From positions 2,232,001 through 2,296,000 of the forward strand of contig NC_064231.1 in the NCBI RefSeq assembly GCF_023101765.2: DNA of 64,000 nucleotides, given 5' to 3'. The notes under the pieces were generated by a model. The model worked only from the letters and a program-made list of their open reading frames with translations. It ran no database searches and was not told the DNA's origin. This DNA is from Spodoptera frugiperda. Taxonomy: Eukaryota; Arthropoda; Insecta; Lepidoptera; Noctuidae. Shown here piece by piece: positions 12,801 to 23,278 of the stretch. Each line of letters begins with the position of its first letter. Positions within the stretch are counted from its first letter, which is position 1. The position numbers were made by a program, and so were the translations under genes.

Positions 12801-15478
12801 CAAACATATTTTATTTGTCAACTAGTAAAGTAGAGTACCAATTGATGATTATTGGCATTCTGACAAATAATAATATACATTTAAAATAATGTAAAATGTA
12901 AGTTTTTCATACAGAATAAAGTATGAGATCACTCATACTTTTATGTATGGCTTTTCGTAAACCTTGGCGTTTTCTTTCAATTGAAATTATCTCACTTGAA
13001 GTGCTCAATTATATTTCAACATTTAAGTTAAGTTCAATGGGGGAGGCCTATGTTCAGCAGTGGACTTCTTATGACTGATATGATAATGAAGTTAAAGTTC
13101 CTAGTTTTAATTTAGCAATTAACAAACCTATACTAATATCACATTTGTAATATTAAAAATAATTTCCACATACCAGTAACAATATCCCCGTTGTCGAGAC
13201 AGGTGATGCTCCAGACGGACTGTACGGGCAGCCTGATGTCCCGGACGCAGTCCCCGCCCGCCCACAGCCGCACCGCGCCGTCCTCGCCACACGTCGCGAA
13301 ACCTTGCTGCACTACTGGGTTCATGCTGATACTGGAGACAAATTATTAATCATTAGCTAAAAAGTGTGATGATTATCATAAGCTAAAGGCATCTGTTCAG
13401 GTAGTAGTATATCAGTCAGGTGTAAAAACAATGCCAATCCTTAGTACGAGTTTGCTTTACATTTAAAGTAATCGAAACTAAAGCTTGTTCAGCGCTCTTA
13501 TTGGCCGATTCAAATAAACCAACCAATTAGAGCACTGAAATTTATACTAAGGGTACAGACCATTCAAAACTGACAAGGATGGAATTCATATAGAAGTAAG
13601 GATATGTAGAGGAAATACTACTTATCATTACTACTATGACTTTCACCTGTATGTATGTAAAATAACTATTTACCTGTAGATATAGTTAGAATGTCCATAG
13701 TATGTGTTAAGGCACTGCCCCTTGTTAGTCCAGTGTTTGATGGACGCATCATTTGAACAGCTGAGGAATGTTTCAGGGTTGGCTACTGCTAGAGCTCTGA
13801 CACAATCTGTGTGGCCTGAAAGTTGGGAAATTGTAAATAAGTGTTGTAGATATGTAGGGACAAAACTATTGAGATATCCTGCAACTCTAATATTAGTCTG
13901 GTTGTATATACAATAAGCCCAAACATAAATAGTTAGGATTCATAACATAACTTCTGCTTATCCTATGGAGTTTAATAAAAGTGTGATGTTATGTTATATT
14001 CTTACTAGAAACACCAAACACAATGAATAATAAAATATGTTTTTAAAAGATTTTACACATACTTAATGCAAATATTTTGGAATTTTTTCTCAGAATCATT
14101 ATCATAAAAGCAACCAACAGTTTCTTACCAGTCAAAGTGCTAATGACAGTTCCATCTTTCTTCCACAATTTGATGGTTTTGTCAGCGGATGCTGTAGCAT
14201 ATGTATTATTGAACAGTTCCACGGCGGCCCACACTGCAGCCTGGTGGCCCTTGAGGGACAGTGGAGGCAAGCGGCTCGCATTTATGTTCCATACTTTCGC
14301 TGTACTGTCCCAACTTGAACTGTTTAAGAAAGGAGTGTTACTTTAGAAGTGATTTTGATTCTATGTCCTTCTAAATATTATAAATGTATTGTATTTTCTA
14401 TATATTATAAATGAGATACACTATTTTTATTTCTAATACTAAAAATATTGAATGTATTGAAATACATTTTATGTACCTATTTCTAAAGTACATATTGAAA
14501 GTAGTTTCTGGTTAGAATATCATTCTAGTACCAGCTAGATAGAATTCTATAAGATTTAAGATAATTCCTTGATAAAAAATCTGTACAAAGCTTTTATGTT
14601 ATAGTAGTTAATTAGTGTACAATTAAGAACTTGTGAACATCTAAATTAATATTTTGTATTCTTTTCTTATTCTAATTAGAATTTAATTAAATAGAATACA
14701 TAGGCCTATGTCCAGCAGTGGATGAGAACAGGATTTGATGATGATGAAATACAATACAAAAATATCTAAAAAGAATCCAAAGATAAACTTATGCAACTTT
14801 ATCTAATAAAGTAGTGAAAAAGAAATCTTATAAGCTTTCAGCTGACTTTGTTGTTGTATTTATAGTACTGTTCAATGTTCTAACATTACAGAATATCTGA
14901 TATTGTTGTATAATCAATAAAGATGTGTATAATCTACTAATTAAATGCAAATATCACAAGTCACGCAACACAAAACACTGGAGAAGAAGGGTGGTAAAAG
15001 GTTATTTACTTGTCTATGAAAACAAAGAAAACTAACCTCAGCAAAATTCCAGAATCTCTGCCAGGTGTTACACTACACACGGCGTTCTCGTGACCTTCTA
15101 GTGTCACCTGGATCACGCCGTCCTGCAGGTTATACCCTAGTATTGTATTGTCATTGCTCCCCGTCACAACCAAACCGTCAGGATACGCTTCACAAGGAGG
15201 CAACCAGCACACGCACGATACAAAATTCCTGTGCCCTTTATACGTCACCACGTTCACAAAATCTTTGACTCTGAAAAAGAAACCCTTTGTCATATCTAAA
15301 GAAAGTTCTAACAATGTAACGGCACTGAAATAAATACGTACCCTTCCGGATGCCAAAGCTTTGCGGTCCTATCGCGTGAAGCAGATAATATACAAAATTC
15401 TTTTGTCGTAGCCACACATCGCACGTCCAGTGAGTGCCCGCATAAAACAGCACTTAATTTATAATCAGGAACAGCCAT
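6882..15478 (-). CDS. PLAA: PLAA / Ufd3 / Doa1 homolog, ubiquitin- and VCP-binding WD40-PFU-PUL protein (16 exons, complete)
   Basis: PLAA/Doa1 binds ubiquitin and the AAA ATPase VCP/p97 and supports sorting and degradation of ubiquitinated cargo, in cytosol and nucleus. Exons in transcription order: 15478-15342, 15270-15037, 14319-14129, 13815-13674, 13331-13174, 12786-12645, 12302-12122, 11726-11617, 11345-11253, 10872-10702, 10235-10112, 9220-9160, 8754-8629, 8191-8046, 7531-7407, 7059-6882. All are GT-AG and phases agree, giving 772 residues (human 795). WD40 repeats fill about 1-300 (SASRDRTAKLW, GHRNFVSCVCW, SSWDSTAKVW, SADKTIKLWKKDG, GHTDCVRALA, GHSNYIYS, GEDGAVRLW). A PFU domain is at about 335-460 (GDVMGTPP…EYDFVFSVDI). 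Two DPFTG motifs sit in the linker (about 465 and 490). The PUL/armadillo domain covers about 520-772, from FDQANLKAIHDKLKEFN to the end. The start MAVPDYKLSAVLCGHSLDVR matches the family N-terminus. Confidence 0.95.
7706..8001. repeat. dispersed repeat family B (lepidopteran CGCCGCCGCCCATGG element)
   Basis: A GC-rich block of about 295 bases within AT-rich PLAA intron 14. It begins with a T run, then GATGGTAAGCAATCGCCGCC, GCGTTACAAGTGCGTTGCCG, and ends CGTGCCGAAGCATGGCTTTC. I recognise this as a very common moth repeat. The T run at the left suggests a poly(A)-tailed retroelement read on minus. Open frames over it are accidental. Confidence 0.75.
9835..9969. mobile_element. short TIR (MITE-like) element in PLAA intron 11
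   Basis: The left arm at 9835-9863 (CCCGAATACTCAAACGCTAC, then TCAATTTTT) is an inverted copy of the right arm at 9942-9969 (…GTAGCGTTTGAGTATTCGGG). The 28-base arms match almost perfectly. The 78-base centre contains GCTATCTCTGTCATTTTATA, typical of a dispersed lepidopteran MITE as I recall it. Noncoding. Confidence 0.75.
10325..10433. repeat. dispersed repeat family D, copy 1
   Basis: Contains the pair ATTGAAACGAGA (about 10338) and TCTCGTTTCGATA (about 10411) as short inverted arms. The core GATTGGCCTGTTTCAACGAA followed by CCAACCAATCAGAGTGCC recurs in diverged form at 13.5 kb. Noncoding MITE-like fragment in a PLAA intron. Confidence 0.55.
12400..12563 (-). mobile_element. tRNA-derived SINE (minus orientation)
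   Basis: Read on minus from about 12563, the block opens with an A-box-like TTGGTGCGGTGGC (plus 12545-12557) followed by a B-box GGTTCAATTCC (plus 12515-12525) at pol III spacing. Then comes a tRNA-unrelated body with an internal T run (plus A run at about 12453-12466). This is the layout of a tRNA-headed SINE. It lies in PLAA intron 6, in the same orientation as the gene. It does not fold as an intact tRNA by eye. Confidence 0.65.
13036..13093 (+). repeat. LINE-like 3' tail (CCTATGT..CAGCAGTGG family), copy 1
   Basis: GGGGGAGGCCTATGTTCAGC followed by AGTGGACTTCTTATGACTGATATGAT matches the widespread lepidopteran retroelement 3' tail that ends in GATGATGATG. Located in PLAA intron 5. Confidence 0.6.
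13449..13556. repeat. dispersed repeat family D, copy 2
   Basis: Contains ATTGGCCGATTCAAATAAAC followed by CAACCAATTAGAGCACTGAA, parallel to the core of the 10.3-kb copy. CAGCGCTCTTATTGGC and ACCAATTAGAGCACTG form imperfect inverted arms around it. Noncoding, in PLAA intron 4. Confidence 0.5.
14698..14750 (+). repeat. LINE-like 3' tail (CCTATGTCCAGCAGTGG family), copy 2
   Basis: TAGGCCTATGTCCAGCAGTG, then a short spacer and TTTGATGATGATGAAA. Same tail as at 13.0 kb, within PLAA intron 2. Confidence 0.6.
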
Positions 15479-16223
15479 TGGAAAACGTATTTATTTTCAA
15501 AATGCTGAGAAAAATCAGAAACAATCGCGGCGAACAAAAGTTGTCATGTCATGTCATGTTGACGTTGCTGTCAACAAACGTCTGAAACTGACTTTTTTAT
15601 TGATTGGCAGCAAAGGTATTTAAAGATAAATAATTTGATTTAGATAAGTCCAGAAAAGTGCTTACCAATTTTGATAATTCAAACGTGTAACAACTTATTA
15701 AAATGTTGTATATTTTTATTCTAAATAAATAAAATATTTTGTCTTTCTTTTGAATGTTTTTGAACGAAACTTTTAAGAACCAGAGTGCCAACATAACAAA
15801 CATTAAAAAATATTATAAACGCGGGTGTTTTGACTGAAAGCGTTATCTACGTTTCAAAAAGTGTAATAAATATTTATAGTGATAAGATTTCAGAGATATA
15901 ACGAAGATCTCTAAGCTATCATAAGGTCACAATATTTTACGTATAAATTAAAATGGCATATAAGGTATATTTTTCTTGTAAATAGTAAAAAATCGGAACG
16001 TCGTCAAGTTTCTAAATTTTATTATTTTTGTACTGTAAAATAGATTCGTCTAAATAATGTTTGTATTTATGTTTAAGTAAAAAGATATTAGGTTTTCGTT
16101 TGACAAAATAGCTGCCCGGTTTGTATCATTACTTTCTCGGCAGCGGCGCCAGTGTGATCGTACCGGTGTCGGTGTTACGATAGACTATACATACCTACAG
16201 TATTGTACATACGTAGTGTAAAG
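15479..16223. promoter_or_regulatory. divergent promoter interval between PLAA and the unnamed plus-strand gene
   Basis: PLAA starts at 15478 on minus and a plus-strand first exon starts at 16224, leaving 745 bases that must hold both promoters. A GC-richer patch with GGCAGCGGCGCCAGTGTG lies at about 16138-16180. No TATA box is convincing. A second plus-strand ATG (15953) directly followed by a donor site is described as a candidate alternative first exon. Confidence 0.6.
15953..15964 (+). CDS. candidate alternative first coding exon (MAYK), low support
   Basis: ATGGCATATAAG with a good start context (AAAATGG) is followed at once by GTATAT, a plausible donor. It leaves phase 0, the phase accepted by the exon at 22904. 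If real it gives an N-terminus without the Arg-rich presequence-like segment of the 16224 exon. Such short ATG-donor pairs do occur by chance. Confidence 0.2.
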
Positions 16224-19200
16224 ATGGCGTCGACGGTGTGTGTTTCTCGATGCCGACTGTTAGCTAAATTAGAAATAAATCGTGGTTTGTGTTTATCACC
16301 GATATTTAGGGATTTGTCGAATAGCAGGGTAAGTGTTTAATGTTTTTCTTTTATTTAATCACGTACATTGTTAGTGTTTCATTTAAAATTGACGATTCAG
16401 AGACCGATTTTTGTATGCACGTGCATAACTATTGTATAGTTATGTAGATAGCAGCTGTCAAACGTCAAAAATTTTGTGTTTATTTCAATTTATGGTAAAT
16501 CATTTTTTTATTGATAACCGCAAAGGTGCGTTTTTTTTATTTGTTAGCATTAACATAATGAATTGTATCAGTTAAAAATATGTTTGTATTAAAAGATTAT
16601 ACCTATTTGTTATGCAAACCGGTAAATAATTATAAATCATCGAATTAATTCATCTGTAAAGTTAACTTGTATTATATTATAACTAGTAGGTATACACTAA
16701 TTTCGATGATCGCACAGTGTTAAGTCCCACAGTTATTTAAATAATTTACGTAGGTAATTCACACCATATTTTTAACCTGGACGAAACAATAATAAAATCA
16801 GTATTATTGACCTTTTAATCAAGTATTTTATCTAGTACTCATGTTTCTACGCTAATTAGAAATTCTTTCGTACCCATTTAAAATGTTCCAACAAGACTCC
16901 AATGTGACTATAACCAGTGTCATCTTTCTTTATTAACTCCGATATTGTTTTGTTTGTATACGCGAACCACAGATAAGAGAACAAAATATTTCTCTTTTAT
17001 TGGTCGTAAAGATGCACAATAAAGGTCGATGATAAGAGTCATAAGATTATCTAATTTTCTTGAACTTTATGAGAATCTTTAGTTGGTCTAATTAGGAACA
17101 CCTATGTAGGTTCCTGAACTAAAGAACTACATAGTTATGAAGATGATAGATGATGGCAAAGATTTTTTTATATATCTATCCCATTGTGCGTGTCACAATG
17201 ATTTATACGCTTATTAATAAAAGTGGTGCGTAAATAACGTTACCCTATTTGTTATGATCTTCATCTCAATTGGGGCCCTTGAACTCTACTCAGTCATGTG
17301 CGAGTTCCGTTATGTCCAGTGTCCAGTAAATTCGACAGAATCACGCTCCGTAAAACGGTCACATTGTGAAGAAGCTACTGAACTGAACTAAACTACTGAA
17401 TTAAGTTCCTACTGTTATTTATCAATGAGCCACCTAATTTACAAGGTCACGGTCAAGAACGTATCTGTTTTTATCACAGATTAGGTATAAGATTAGCAAA
17501 CTTTATAAAATATAGTAATCAATAAAAATATATTAACTCGTCGAGTTTATGATCGATACTCGACCTTATCGTTGATGGATTTCGATGTAAGTTCGGTGAT
17601 AACACAGTTATTTTAATCCAACAATAAATCCACGGTAGATAAACTGAAAAACTATGCCTACGGTATATCATACTAAAAATGTGATTGTTTTCCAAAGTCC
17701 GTGTGAGATAATTATTTTTGGATCAGAATCGATTAATATTTGCGTTCAGTGTCATAAATAACTAAAGTTTTACCCCTTAAATGTCAAATATTGAATAAAA
17801 ATAACCATTGAGACCTAGATACTTCTATTAACTTTCCGTATACGATCTCGTAGTGACCATTAGTCTTCCTTCCCTTCATTCGAGATTCCCTCATCATTGT
17901 TGTAAAAATTGCTAGTAGGACTAACAGTCACGAGACTTCACGGTCATTGAGGGGTGAGCGTTCGTCTGGGTGTCGCTCCCCAGGTAATAATAATTCTCAT
18001 CCGGTTAGTTACGAAGTCCATGACCATACCAAAGCATAAATGTAGAAAGGCCTTGATACTTGACAGGTAAACTCAAACAAAACTTTACATAAGCCACGTT
18101 CAGGTAAAGTTTTACTTACGATACAAAGTTGTGATCTCCAATTCTGTTCAAAATTTTCCGGGTTTCGCGAATTAGTATCACGAATCTTGCAAATTTGTTG
18201 CTCACGTTGGTAAATAATTTATTACTTATTCTGACGACTTTTAGTATTGTTAACCTTTCCTTGAGATGTCTGTTAGAATATGTATTGAATTAGGCGTTGA
18301 GAACTAGTTTCTAAAACAGGCAGAGATATTCTGTTCTATTATGAATGAACAAACATAAAAAAATCTCCTTTTCCTTTTGATGGAATGCGTCAGTTATACT
18401 TTTTGTATTATGTAGTTTCCAATATCTTTGATGATCAGTAACTTGGTAACCAATTTAAAAGCATCACGGATATGACGTATCCTATTCGTCATGATCAAAG
18501 ATGACGAATTTCTCAGTTAGTTACTCAGTAGGTATTTTTTCTTGAATCACTGCTTACAATTCTAATCTGATACGTTCGTGGGTGAACAGCTGTATAACTA
18601 ACGCAAAGCGTTAATGAAAGACAATGAAGTGTTTGTTTAATTGCAACGCTATAAATAGATATCTAATCTATTTCTATTTTGTATATTGTCGAGCAAACTT
18701 CACTCTATAATTACTGGATGTTTATCATTAACTAAGTCATTTTCCGTGTACAATCTGCTGTTACGGATGAATTTGTTCATTTACTGATGGTCATGAGACT
18801 ATTTAGTTCGGACTGCTAACTAAATGGATCAATAAACCCATGTGCATTGAATACTTTGTTAGACCGGTTTGACCGACTACAAAGGTCCTTTTAAAATGTA
18901 TGAAGTGCAAGAGATTCAGTGGGACGGGACGAAGTACGTAAAAAATGCGAGCTACACTGCAAGGGGCATTGACCAACTAGCTGGTCTGTATGAATGGATC
19001 TAATAACGATATAACGAATGTGAAAGTTTATTTGTTACTTATTAGCTCATTTTCATTAAAACCATGACCTGTACCATTTTTTTTTAAATAAGTCAATTAT
19101 CGAACTGCCCTGAGTTAATATAAATACCTAAATAATATGATGTCAGAATACAAACATCTAATTTAGTTGTACGTACAACGTTATTAGATTATTTTCCTTG

Positions 19201-22200
19201 TATTCCTATAATGTTACTATATTTTATATTCAACAGTGAATTCGTCACAAACAGTTTACTCTAGGTATTTTACTGTATCATAATATTAGGTAGATGCAAT
19301 ATGTGTAGAGCTGAGTTGAGGCTGAAAGTTGAAACAATAATTGGACTTGGAAAATTATTGCAACCGACTAAATTACTAGACGATCATAATTGCGCAGTTT
19401 AATTATTAGGTCCGATAAAGTGGTTTTGGCGTTTGTTCTTTAATACTAAACTTATGATTTTATTTATGACGTGTCGGCTTGTTGCCAAGTGGGATGCGTG
19501 CATACTGCATACATATCAATGCGTTCCCTTTGTCCTGCATTAGCTTGATAAGAATTTAAAAAATACTACTCAAGTTAATATTGCTCCTGTTTTTTTAAAA
19601 CTTAGTATTAAAGTTAACATTACTGTTATTATGACAACATTATTATAATAACGTGGAAGGAAAAGATTTAAAATACATTAAACATAAATTGTTCAGCTCA
19701 TCACAAATAAACTATGTGAAGAACATTAAAAAAAGCGTGAATTTAAAGCATTTTTATTGTAGTGTGATGGGAATTCTAGTTTAAAGAAGCCATTTTACTA
19801 AGAATACAAATTGAAGAGCATGATTCATTCAAATAATGCATGTCATCAAGGTTATGTTGTAGTCACAATCAATTCATGGGTCGTTGACCTGAAACCTGCT
19901 GGTCGTGTACTGGTTCATTCGATAAAAAGGCCAACGCATCTATCAATCTTATCTACAGACCTACATTTCTCTTCCAACAGAAGTTACATGCTAAAGTTTC
20001 GATTTCTAGTGACCTAACATCTTATAATTCACTTGTATTTAGGTATTAGATTAGTGCTATTATTCATGATTTTGACTTATCTTTGTGGTACTGTTTATTA
20101 TGTAACTTTAATTTTAACTGTTAAAAATTACGACATATCTGAGTTACCTGAGTAAATAACTAGTCGAAAATCTATTGTTTTGTGTTTAAAAGTACCCATT
20201 TCGAGATAGTTTTAACTTTTAATTGCCAAAATAGTCACTTGAGTTAGGCACTTGCGCTAAATAACAATGCGTCATATCAACTGTGCCAACACCGTTGAGT
20301 ATTTGGTATGCACTTTAAAAATTATTAGCATAATTATATGCACATGTGCACACTTGTACAGTCATTGCACTTGTCTGTATTGAACGTGTTTCACACATTA
20401 CCAAGTTATTTGTCCGAAAATAAACCAGGGAAGAGACAAAACCTACCTATTATTACTGATTCATACGGTGTATAACTATGTAGTTTTTTGACGGTTTTAC
20501 CCTAAATTCGACCTGACTAGGTACTATTAATTTAATTATAGCATTTTACTGCCTGAAAACGTGGTTGAAACAGCCTAATGTAAACATTAGAAATGTGCCA
20601 AAATAAAGTCTTACATCGTCGTTACGTAGGTCTAGCTAGATATAACGGTTATTTTGCTAATTTTATATGCCTACGAAAAGTTTATTTTTTCTTCAAAATA
20701 TGACTCGTGTCTGGGAAGAATAAAGCATCTAGCTACCTTGTAGAATTTTTAAAGAGATTACTTCGGACAAAATAGTATAATTCTACATTTGTTCATGTTT
20801 ACATCTTGAATTCAGGCTCAAAATGGTAAAACCTACGCCTGTCGACCTTGCATTTGAATTGCGAACAGGTCCTTGCCCTTCTAAATAAAAGGTTGTATAA
20901 TCTCCGACGGTGCTTCAGAGTATAGCGTAATCTCGAAATCTTCGGTACGGGTCAGAAATGTATTAGTATTTTTGTCACAAAACTCTTGGAACTTTGCCCG
21001 ATAAAATAAAGGAAGACAGACAGGAGGCGGATTGTGAGTACAACATGCTCGCTGATATCATGCTCTTAGCGTTTAGGTATAAAAATATGATATCAATGGT
21101 CGATGAACTTTTCTTAGTGAAATATAAGAATCCGTTCAGTTCATAACCTTAAAATACTTAGTGAACAATGTAAAGATACATAAAACATAACACAATGCTT
21201 ATATAACTTGTGTTTCCTCAAGTTAGTTTAGTGATTCAACAGCGTAAAATTTTCTTTATCGCTGACCAGCGCCAGCGCACACATACACAAATCACATGAC
21301 TTTGTTTTGTTGCTTACCAAAAATCTACAGGCGATTTACTGTTTTAGTTAGTGATTGATTTATTGTAAACATTGCTCTTTTAGTTAGTGGGGTTTTTTAT
21401 CTTCAATTTTTGGGTAATGTTATATAATAGATTTTTTAATACATAATATGTCCTAAAAATAAAGAACAGAATGCAGATAAAAACTTTAAAACAGTATGAG
21501 TGCATCGTTAGGGTTCCAGTAAGAAGAATTTATTATTATTACTAGTGAGTAGTTTCGGTCTAGTAAAATGAGCATTCGTTATTAATTTTAGTTTAATGGC
21601 AGGAAGGTGACGATCGTTCCACTTATGTAATCAAAGCCGCCTGCCAAAGCCCATTAAGACTCCATGTTGTTACTAACCTATTTAGGAAAAGGCCAAAATA
21701 AATATTTATCACAGATTACAGACGGATACAATGCAGCTTATTCGACGGGTCTCAAATCTTCACGACTTATGTACTTATCACTCAATCCTTTTTAAGAATC
21801 AGTCTACTGTCCCTTTATAAAACAGCATGCAAATAGTCTAGTAGTTTTTGAGTTTATCATGAGAAGATAGACATAGTGTCTCTGTTATGACATACGACGT
21901 ACTGTAAGCTTTACAGTTTACAGCTTCTTAACTTACGTTAAGAATCAAAGAACACTTACATAGATCTTCTTAAACGCCCAGTATTCAGATAATACCTAGT
22001 TCGTTAGTGATTAATTGCTAATACTTACCGCAATATTCAGAGTCCATTAATGGTTATTTAACCTAGTTCTTAGCAATTGTTTTCGGAACAAAATCGTTAC
22101 TATGGAATAGTTTTAGTAATTATTAATTGTCTCTGAGTGTGGCAGTTAGAGAAAAATAAAGATATCTAATAGATTCATAGACTATGAGTAACAACACATT

Positions 22201-23009
22201 AGTGTCTGTTACTTTTCTCGTCTATCTTCGCTGTCATATTTGAGATACATTACAGTACCTGGCGATAAATATTGCAGATTAACTTTTGGAAACAGACAAT
22301 GTACTGTAATATTTCTTTTTATGAATCGAGGAGATACTACTAGTTTTAATGGCTTATAATCATGAGCAGTATACCTAAGTCTTTTTTTAAAGGTCAATGT
22401 GCAATATTTATCGGCAGGTACTGTTCGTGCAGTCCATAAAATGAACATTCTAGGTGCTCTCATATTGTACACTGTACAGATACGAACTACCTCGTTCATT
22501 AACATCGGACTAATTAGTTAAATGCTACCAAATAGTAATCTACTAATGGAGGCAACGTACCCGAGTCCACTTATCTGTCTACTGCAATTTTTAGTTGATA
22601 AATGTGTGACAGTAATTTTGTATTGTGTTTAAACTTGTTACAGTTTATCATTGAGTAATTTCACTTTACTTACGAAATTGGTTTTTTAAACGTTGGTCTA
22701 GATTGTAACTACCTTATCCTCTACTACATACTTATACTCAGGTATTCAGATTGTCGTAAATCCTTTTAATAGGTCATAAAAGAGATCTGTATTGCATTTG
22801 TATTGCATTCGTGGCATAGTTTATTGATGGTAAAGCAAACGTAATTTCCCTGTATAATTAAGGTTTCTTTACTTATCTAACAGTGAATTTTTATTGCTTT
22901 CAGGAGTCATGGTGTCGTCGTTGGCGGCCCGCGCGCCGTACATTCTTCACAAGTGTATGTACACATGGATCTAAAACACCAACAAAAGTCGAGCATGAAA
23001 AATCTGAGG
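16224..23009 (+). CDS. 5' exons of an unnamed gene with presequence-like N-terminus (partial)
   Basis: I do not recognise the product. Exon 1 (16224-16328, 35 codons) reads MASTVCVSRCRLLAKLEINR then GLCLSPIFRDLSNSR and ends AGG|GTAAGT. The N-terminus is rich in Arg, Ser and Leu with few acids, as in mitochondrial presequences. Exon 2 (22904-23009, 106 bases) follows a clear TTGCTTTCAG acceptor, reads ESWCRRWRPARRTFFTSVCT then HGSKTPTKVEHEKSE, and ends GAGG|GTAAGG in phase 1. The frame is open through both exons and exon 2 is locally GC-rich and codon-like. The intron between them is 6.6 kb. The next compatible exon is a candidate at 60842. The 3' part lies outside the window or is unresolved. 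The gene starts divergently from PLAA and its second intron encloses an antisense gene. Confidence 0.6.
16329..22903 (+). other. intron 1 of the unnamed plus-strand gene (no gene seen)
   Basis: About 6.6 kb of AT-rich sequence. The only structure I can support is the inverted repeat at 22252-22424. All open frames are short and lack codon-like composition or recognisable motifs. Confidence 0.6.
22252..22424. mobile_element. inverted-repeat (fold-back) element
   Basis: The arm at 22252-22286 (ACAGTACCTGGCGATAAATA, then TTGCAG…) is an inverted copy of 22389-22424 (…TGCAATATTTATCGGCAGGT, then ACTGT) with about three mismatches over 35 bases. The 102-base centre is unique. Probably a MITE relic. 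An accidental open frame on minus crosses it. Confidence 0.55.
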
Positions 23010-23278
23010 GTAAGGATTTAGGAAAATAAAATCCAACAGCATTCATAAAATATATTTATTACAGAAAAAGAGACCATCACCAATAATACGGTACACTTTG
23101 ATCGCGAATTAACAACTATCTATGTTAAAAGAATATACCTAAAACTATATTAGATACATGATTTTAAGCTAAATATTTATATTAGGTACATACTATTTAC
23201 TAGCAATAATTTAATAGTGTTATTTGAATACAGATCACATTTTATGTAAGCAAAAGCTTATATTATAATGTAGACATA
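23010..23278. other. gap between plus-strand exon 2 and the antisense stop; antisense 3' UTR
   Basis: The 269 bases separate the donor at 23010 from the antisense stop at 23279. They contain the antisense poly(A) signal (plus TTTATT at 23055-23060), so the antisense transcript probably ends close to 23035-23045, almost touching the plus-strand exon. Confidence 0.55.
23055..23060 (-). promoter_or_regulatory. candidate poly(A) signal of the antisense gene
   Basis: AATAAA on minus, about 220 bases beyond the stop codon at 23279-23281. It is the only AATAAA I see on that strand in this gap. Confidence 0.5.

Larger units (their letters stand above)
7060..15341 (-). other. PLAA introns
   Basis: The fifteen introns range from 71 bases (15271-15341) to 891 bases (9221-10111). 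Several hold repeats listed separately: 7532-8045 (family B), 9221-10111 (TIR element), 10236-10701 and 13332-13673 (family D), 12303-12644 (SINE), 12787-13173 and 14320-15036 (LINE-like tails). In the remaining introns (7060-7406, 8192-8628, 8755-9159, 10873-11252, 11346-11616, 11727-12121, 13816-14128) I see only AT-rich sequence. Confidence 0.85.
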
